From Geobacillus jurassicus NBRC 107829 (lineage in GTDB: Bacteria > Bacillota > Bacilli > Bacillales > Anoxybacillaceae): DNA of 64,000 nucleotides. The position numbers and the translations under genes were made by a program. Below the pieces are notes generated by a model. That model did not search any database and was not told the origin of the DNA. It worked only from the letters and a program-made list of their open reading frames with translations. Of the stretch, positions 60,999 to 64,000 are shown one piece after another. The stretch covers positions 62,001 to 126,000 of the forward strand of contig NZ_BCQG01000001.1 of NCBI RefSeq assembly GCF_001544315.1, written 5' to 3'. Numbering within the stretch: position 1 is the stretch's first letter; every line of letters starts with the position of its first letter.

Positions 60999-61601
60999 AT
61001 GGCTCGTTATACTGGCCCAATGTGGAAAATTTCCCGCCGCCTTGGCATCTCGTTGAGCGGCACGGGGAAAGAATTGCAAAAACGTCCGTATCCGCCTGGC
61101 CAACACGGTCCGGGGCAGCGGCGGAAATTGTCGGAATATGGCTTGCAGCTGCAAGAAAAGCAAAAGCTGCGCCATATGTACGGCGTAAACGAGCGCCAAT
61201 TCCGCAAAACGTTTGAAGAAGCGGGCAAAATGCCGGGCAAACACGGCGAAAACTTCATGATTTTGTTAGAATCGCGCTTGGACAACCTCGTCTATCGTTT
61301 AGGGTTGGCCCGCACGCGCCGTCAAGCCCGCCAGCTCGTGACGCACGGCCACATTTTGGTGGACGGCAGCCGCGTCAACATCCCGTCGTACCGCGTCAAA
61401 CCGGGACAAACGATCGCCGTTCGCGAAAAATCGCGCAACTTGCAAGTGATCAAAGAAGCGCTTGAAGTGAACAACTATGTTCCGGACTACTTGACGTTCG
61501 ATCCGGAAAAAATGGAAGGAACGTACACCCGCTGGCCGGAGCGTTCCGAACTGCCGGCGGAAATCAACGAAGCGCTCATCGTCGAGTTCTACTCGCGTTA
61601 A
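60999..61601 (+). CDS. rpsD: 30S ribosomal protein S4
   Basis: Primary 16S rRNA-binding protein that nucleates the small subunit. The 200-residue protein has the N-terminal S4 domain ([16 protein letters not shown]) and the S4 RNA-binding fold (about 92-155, [20 protein letters not shown]). The zinc cysteines of some S4 proteins are absent. AAGGAGGAG precedes the ATG. A monocistronic transcript with a structured leader and its own terminator, as in B. subtilis. Confidence 0.99.
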   Translation: MARYTGPMWKISRRLGISLSGTGKELQKRPYPPGQHGPGQRRKLSEYGLQLQEKQKLRHMYGVNERQFRKTFEEAGKMPGKHGENFMILLESRLDNLVYRLGLARTRRQARQLVTHGHILVDGSRVNIPSYRVKPGQTIAVREKSRNLQVIKEALEVNNYVPDYLTFDPEKMEGTYTRWPERSELPAEINEALIVEFYSR

Positions 61602-61607
61602 TGCGCA

Positions 61608-61646
61608 AAAAGATCCGAAATGCCGATGCATTTCGGATCTTTTTGT
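61608..61646. terminator. Bidirectional terminator between rpsD and tyrS
   Basis: Stem AGATCCGAAATGC (61611-61623) with GCATTTCGGATCT (61628-61640), four-base loop, A5 before and T5 after. Confidence 0.9.
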
Positions 61647-63190
<1,544 letters not shown>

Positions 63191-63204
63191 AAATTATATA
63201 CACT

Positions 63205-63234
63205 CTTTTACCATATCGATATGCCCGTTGTCAA
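63205..63234 (-). promoter_or_regulatory. Candidate promoter of the T-box-tyrS transcript
   Basis: A perfect TTGACA (63234-63229) and TAAAAG separated by 18 bases, with TGG before the -10. A TATAAT at 63198-63193 lacks a good -35 and is the alternative. Confidence 0.5.
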
Positions 63235-63299
63235 CTCCTGCGTTTTTCGCCATAAGCGGCGAAAAATCGGCAAAATTCCACAAATGATGCGCCTTCCTA

Positions 63300-63308
63300 T
63301 GGTATACT
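63300..63308 (+). promoter_or_regulatory. Extended -10 promoter of the penicillin-binding protein gene
   Basis: TGGTATACT, an extended -10, 33 bases before the ATG; no clear -35. Confidence 0.5.
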
Positions 63309-63341
63309 TAAGATAATGATTCACCGCATAGGGGGCCCGGC

Positions 63342-64000
63342 ATGAAACAAAAACAACTTCGGCTTTCTCTCGAAAAAGCGTGGCATTATTTTTCACTTAC
63401 ATACGATTTGGTTTGGAACGTCATCTTGATTTTGCTCATCGCCACACTCTGCCTCGTCTGCTTTGCCATTGGCGCCGGCGCCGGCTATTTTGCCTTTTTG
63501 GTCAAGGGTATGCCAGTCCCTTCGTTCGACCAAATGAAAAATGAGATTTACAGTTATGAAGAAACGAGCCATATGTACTTTGCCGGCGGCGTTTATTTAG
63601 GGCGGTTCCGGTCCGACCTTGACCGCGAGGCGGTGCGCCTTTCCGACGTTTCTCCATATGTCGTGCAGGCGGTGATCGCTACTGAGGATGAACATTTCTA
63701 TGAACATGACGGCGTCGTTCCGAAGGCAGTCATCCGCGCCATGTTTCAAGAGCTGACGAACTCGCCGGTCAAAAGCGGAGGGAGCACGCTTACGCAGCAG
63801 CTCGTCAAAAACCAGATGTTGACGAACGAGGTGTCGTTTGAGCGAAAAGCGAAGGAAATGCTGCTTTCGCTTCGCCTAGAGCGATTTTTTTCCAAAGAGG
63901 ACATTTTAGAGGCATATTTAAACGTCGTTCCGTTCGGCCGCAGCTCATCGGGGCGCAACATCGCCGGCATCCAAGCCGCGGCCCAGGGGGTTTTTGGCGT
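63342..64000 (+). CDS. Class A penicillin-binding protein, N-terminal part (runs off the window)
   Basis: Bifunctional cell-wall synthase; only the first 219 residues are present. A cytoplasmic tail is followed by one transmembrane helix (about 24-54, VILILLIATLCLVCFAIGAG) and the start of the glycosyltransferase 51 domain with its catalytic glutamate in IATEDEHFYEHDG near residue 107, then KSGGSTLTQQLVKNQ and AYLNVVPFGRSSSG. AGGGGGCCCGGC precedes the ATG. The transpeptidase domain is outside the window, so the exact PBP type cannot be given. Confidence 0.93.
   Translation, partial: MKQKQLRLSLEKAWHYFSLTYDLVWNVILILLIATLCLVCFAIGAGAGYFAFLVKGMPVPSFDQMKNEIYSYEETSHMYFAGGVYLGRFRSDLDREAVRLSDVSPYVVQAVIATEDEHFYEHDGVVPKAVIRAMFQELTNSPVKSGGSTLTQQLVKNQMLTNEVSFERKAKEMLLSLRLERFFSKEDILEAYLNVVPFGRSSSGRNIAGIQAAAQGVFG

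Overview
The window is chromosomal DNA of a thermophilic Bacillaceae member, almost certainly Geobacillus (kaustophilus/thermoleovorans/stearothermophilus group). The 6-phosphofructokinase (319 aa), tyrosyl-tRNA synthetase (419 aa) and an R2-like ligand-binding oxidase whose metal ligands fall at E69, E102, H105, E167, E202 and H205 all fit that genus. Gene order largely follows the Bacillus subtilis yt* region (pyk-pfkA-accA-accD, dnaE, ytrH/ytrI, nrnA, ytpI, ytoI, ytkL, argGH, moaB, ackA, ytxK, tpx, ytfJ/ytfI, yteJ, sppA, nadK2, mbcS, ssp, thiI, nifZ, ezrA, hisJ, ytsP, rpsD, tyrS). No rRNA, tRNA or CRISPR array was seen.

Layout. 1-7.4 kb: leftward glycolysis and fatty-acid-synthesis genes, a FadR-type regulator and dnaE. 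7.4-13.3 kb: sporulation and nucleotide-turnover genes; ytkL carries an in-frame stop. 13.3-14.6 kb: a TnpB-only IS200/IS605 element that begins at the stop codon of a prolidase gene and separates it from its probable terminator. 14.9-20.5 kb: ald, an SDR with non-standard catalytic residues, a sigma-B-type universal stress gene and an ARG-box-controlled argGH operon. 20.6-23.5 kb: an accessory patch with one small hypothetical protein, tiny ORFs and gene remnants, an IS6-type transposase relic and a chimeric IS982/IS4 relic. 23.6-27.7 kb: an acyl-CoA synthetase, moaB and a GAF-LuxR-type regulator.

27.8-43.7 kb is the most interesting part: about 15 genes on one strand forming a lipid-catabolic island. 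In transcription order they are an SCP2-like protein, a second SCP2-like protein, an acyl-CoA ligase, two translationally overlapping acyl-CoA dehydrogenases whose active-site motifs are complementary, enoyl-CoA hydratase, SDR dehydrogenase, thiolase, a UbiB/AarF kinase-like protein, a small unknown protein, a zinc alcohol dehydrogenase, a third SCP2-like protein, an aldehyde dehydrogenase, R2lox and a membrane-anchored coiled-coil protein. Together they could oxidise a bulky hydrophobic substrate through alcohol, aldehyde, acid and acyl-CoA to beta-oxidation. The substrate is unknown. The paired dehydrogenases resemble the heteromeric enzymes of actinobacterial steroid side-chain degradation.

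43.9-64 kb: acetate kinase with a CcpA-type site upstream of its promoter, stress and sporulation genes, sulfur-transfer genes thiI/nifZ, ezrA, hisJ, fRMsr, a GGDEF gene broken at a homopolymer, rpsD with a structured leader, tyrS with a T-box, and the start of a class A penicillin-binding protein.
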